Below are positions 11,732 through 12,891 of a DNA stretch of 12,891 nucleotides, in pieces. The notes under the pieces are model-generated. The model was not told where the DNA came from, ran no database searches, and saw only the letters and a list, made by a program, of their open reading frames with translations. Source of the stretch: Nitrososphaera sp. (GTDB taxonomy: Archaea; Thermoproteota; Nitrososphaeria; Nitrososphaerales; Nitrososphaeraceae); the NCBI GenBank assembly GCA_025929855.1, contig JAICPK010000013.1, positions 1 to 12,891 of the forward strand. The letters run 5' to 3'. Position 1 is the stretch's first letter, and each line of letters opens with the position of its first letter. Both the position numbers and the translations under genes were made by a program.

Positions 11732-12891
11732 TTGGAGAATAGAAGAATCAGAGTGGGCATCGATGTAGGCGGCACATTCACCAAGGCCGTGGCTATTGAG
11801 ATGACGACAGGCAAGATAATAGGCAAGGTCACGGTCCCCACAACACACTCTTCATCTAATGGTGTTTCGGCGGGCATAGTTGAGGCGCTTAAGACATTGA
11901 TACAAAGATATTCAATCCAAAACTCTGAGATTGAGTTAATATCCCACAGCACTACGCAAGCAGTCAATGCACTGCTTGAAGGCGATACTGCCAAGGTTGG
12001 GATTATAGGCATGGGTGTGGGCTTGGAAAAATCAAATGTGATCAAGCGCACAAACATCAGAGGTGTTAAGCTTGCACCAAACAAGTATTTGCACACCTGC
12101 TATCGCTTCATTGACACTTCAAAATATCTTGAGGATAAGGATATAGAGCAGGCGATAGGTGAATTAAAAAAAGAAGGTGCTGAAGTCATTGTTGTTAGCG
12201 AGGCGTACAGCGTTGATGACCCAAGCAACGAGCGGTTCGTAATGGATAGATCAGATATTCCTGCCACCGCAGGTCACGAGCTGACCGGCGTATACGGACT
12301 TGAAATAAGGACTCTTACCGCAGCAATCAATGGAGGGATCTTGCCTAAGACAACCACCACTGCAAAGTTTGTAGAGTCTGCTGTGAGGAATGAAAAAATC
12401 GCTGCTCCTGTCCTAATAATGAAAGGCGATGGCGGAGTCACAGACATGAGCACTTTTCGGAGCAAGCCAATTGTCACCGTCCTATCTGGCCCGGCAGCTA
12501 GTGTTGCAGGGGCTCTCCTCCACCTGCGTCTAATCGATGGTGTATTTATAGAAGTCGGCGGCACGTCAACCAACGTCTGCGCCATCAAGGATGGCAAGCC
12601 AGAGGTACGCTACGTCACGATAATGCAGCACCCCACTTGCATTCGATCGCTTGATGTCCGAGTTGCTGGGGTCGCGGGCGGCTCACTTGTACGCTGGTCG
12701 GGCAGAAAGATAACAGACGTTGGCCCTAGGTCTGCACATATCGCCGGCCTTCCCTACTCATGCTTTGCATCTTCTGAGGAGCTTGAGAATGGCCAAATTA
12801 TCACCTTCCAACCAAAAGAGGGCGACCCCATTGATTATATTGCGATCGAGTCCGCAGGAGGCAAACGCTTTGCGATAACAAACACATGTGC
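11732..12891 (+). CDS. Hydantoinase/oxoprolinase (HyuA) family protein, 3'-truncated by the window
   Basis: The frame opens at TTG 11732 (an in-frame stop lies at 11714-11716; no ATG precedes the first motif; GTG 11753 is an alternative) and runs open to the window edge, giving at least 386 residues. The start RIRVGIDVGGTFTKAV (5-20) is the N-terminal phosphate-binding motif of the family's actin/HSP70-like fold. SHSTTQAVNALLEG follows the HGTT...NALLER motif, then come AAINGGILPKT, a KGDGG segment, LSGPAASVAGA, and FIEVGGTSTNVCAI (272-285), the second nucleotide-binding motif. The family hydrolyses cyclic amides such as hydantoins or 5-oxoproline with ATP. Here the second motif reads EVGGTSTN instead of the common DMGGTSTD, and the first ends TFTK rather than TFTD, so the substrate or activity may differ. 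The C terminus is not visible. Confidence 0.88.
   Translation, partial: MENRRIRVGIDVGGTFTKAVAIEMTTGKIIGKVTVPTTHSSSNGVSAGIVEALKTLIQRYSIQNSEIELISHSTTQAVNALLEGDTAKVGIIGMGVGLEKSNVIKRTNIRGVKLAPNKYLHTCYRFIDTSKYLEDKDIEQAIGELKKEGAEVIVVSEAYSVDDPSNERFVMDRSDIPATAGHELTGVYGLEIRTLTAAINGGILPKTTTTAKFVESAVRNEKIAAPVLIMKGDGGVTDMSTFRSKPIVTVLSGPAASVAGALLHLRLIDGVFIEVGGTSTNVCAIKDGKPEVRYVTIMQHPTCIRSLDVRVAGVAGGSLVRWSGRKITDVGPRSAHIAGLPYSCFASSEELENGQIITFQPKEGDPIDYIAIESAGGKRFAITNTC

Noticed and set aside
11713..12597. Minus-strand frames of 127 and 107 residues opposite the hydantoinase-family gene
   Set aside because: Both are antisense to a gene with clear HyuA motifs and have shadow-type composition.
1..12891. tRNA, rRNA, CRISPR arrays and insertion sequences
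   Set aside because: Searched by eye for T-arm motifs, regularly spaced repeats, transposase motifs and long terminal inverted repeats; none found.

Overview
The window looks like chromosomal DNA of an archaeon of the Nitrososphaeria (Thaumarchaeota), most likely a soil-type Nitrososphaerales relative. This rests on the archaeal purine enzyme PurP, an archaeal-type mannosyl-3-phosphoglycerate synthase, AT-rich TATA elements about 24-29 nt upstream of many start codons (leaderless transcription), frequent TTG starts and very tightly packed convergent genes. The taxonomic placement is inferred from gene content; no rRNA is present.

Left part (1-1300): mostly intergenic. It holds a doubtful small acidic ORF (24-188, minus) and a convincing 53-residue helix-turn-helix-like gene (869-1030, minus), with short inverted repeats between them. 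Positions 1301-4917 (plus) carry a compatible-solute and amino-acid block: mpgS (mannosylglycerate synthesis), a SerB-like HAD phosphatase translationally coupled to it by a 4-nt overlap and probably supplying the dephosphorylation step, and an AsnB-type asparagine synthetase. The TATA elements before mpgS and asnB both lie inside inverted repeats.

Middle part (4920-9140): a cysteine-motif membrane protein (minus) converges on asnB with a 2-nt gap. It is divergent from a BFN/DUF151-domain protein (5877-6308, plus), and a perfect 9-bp inverted repeat lies in their shared promoter region. The BFN gene converges with purP at a 1-nt gap. Upstream of purP on the minus strand are tatA, tatC and an unrecognised 153-residue gene, giving the order hypothetical-tatC-tatA-purP. 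tatA and tatC form a minimal Tat export system.

Right part (9395-12891): a small HEAT-repeat protein that looks like half of a deoxyhypusine hydroxylase (two HE motifs), a 47-residue C2H2-like zinc-finger gene, a roughly 450-nt non-coding stretch with a terminator-like hairpin, an orphan Dam-type adenine methyltransferase that looks AT-rich and possibly acquired, and the 5' two-thirds or so of a hydantoinase/oxoprolinase-family gene that runs off the right edge.

No rRNA, tRNA, CRISPR array or insertion sequence was recognised. The most interesting candidates are the half-size DOHH-like protein, the SerB-type phosphatase coupled to mpgS, the palindrome-embedded promoters, and the solitary Dam next to a possible small RNA.
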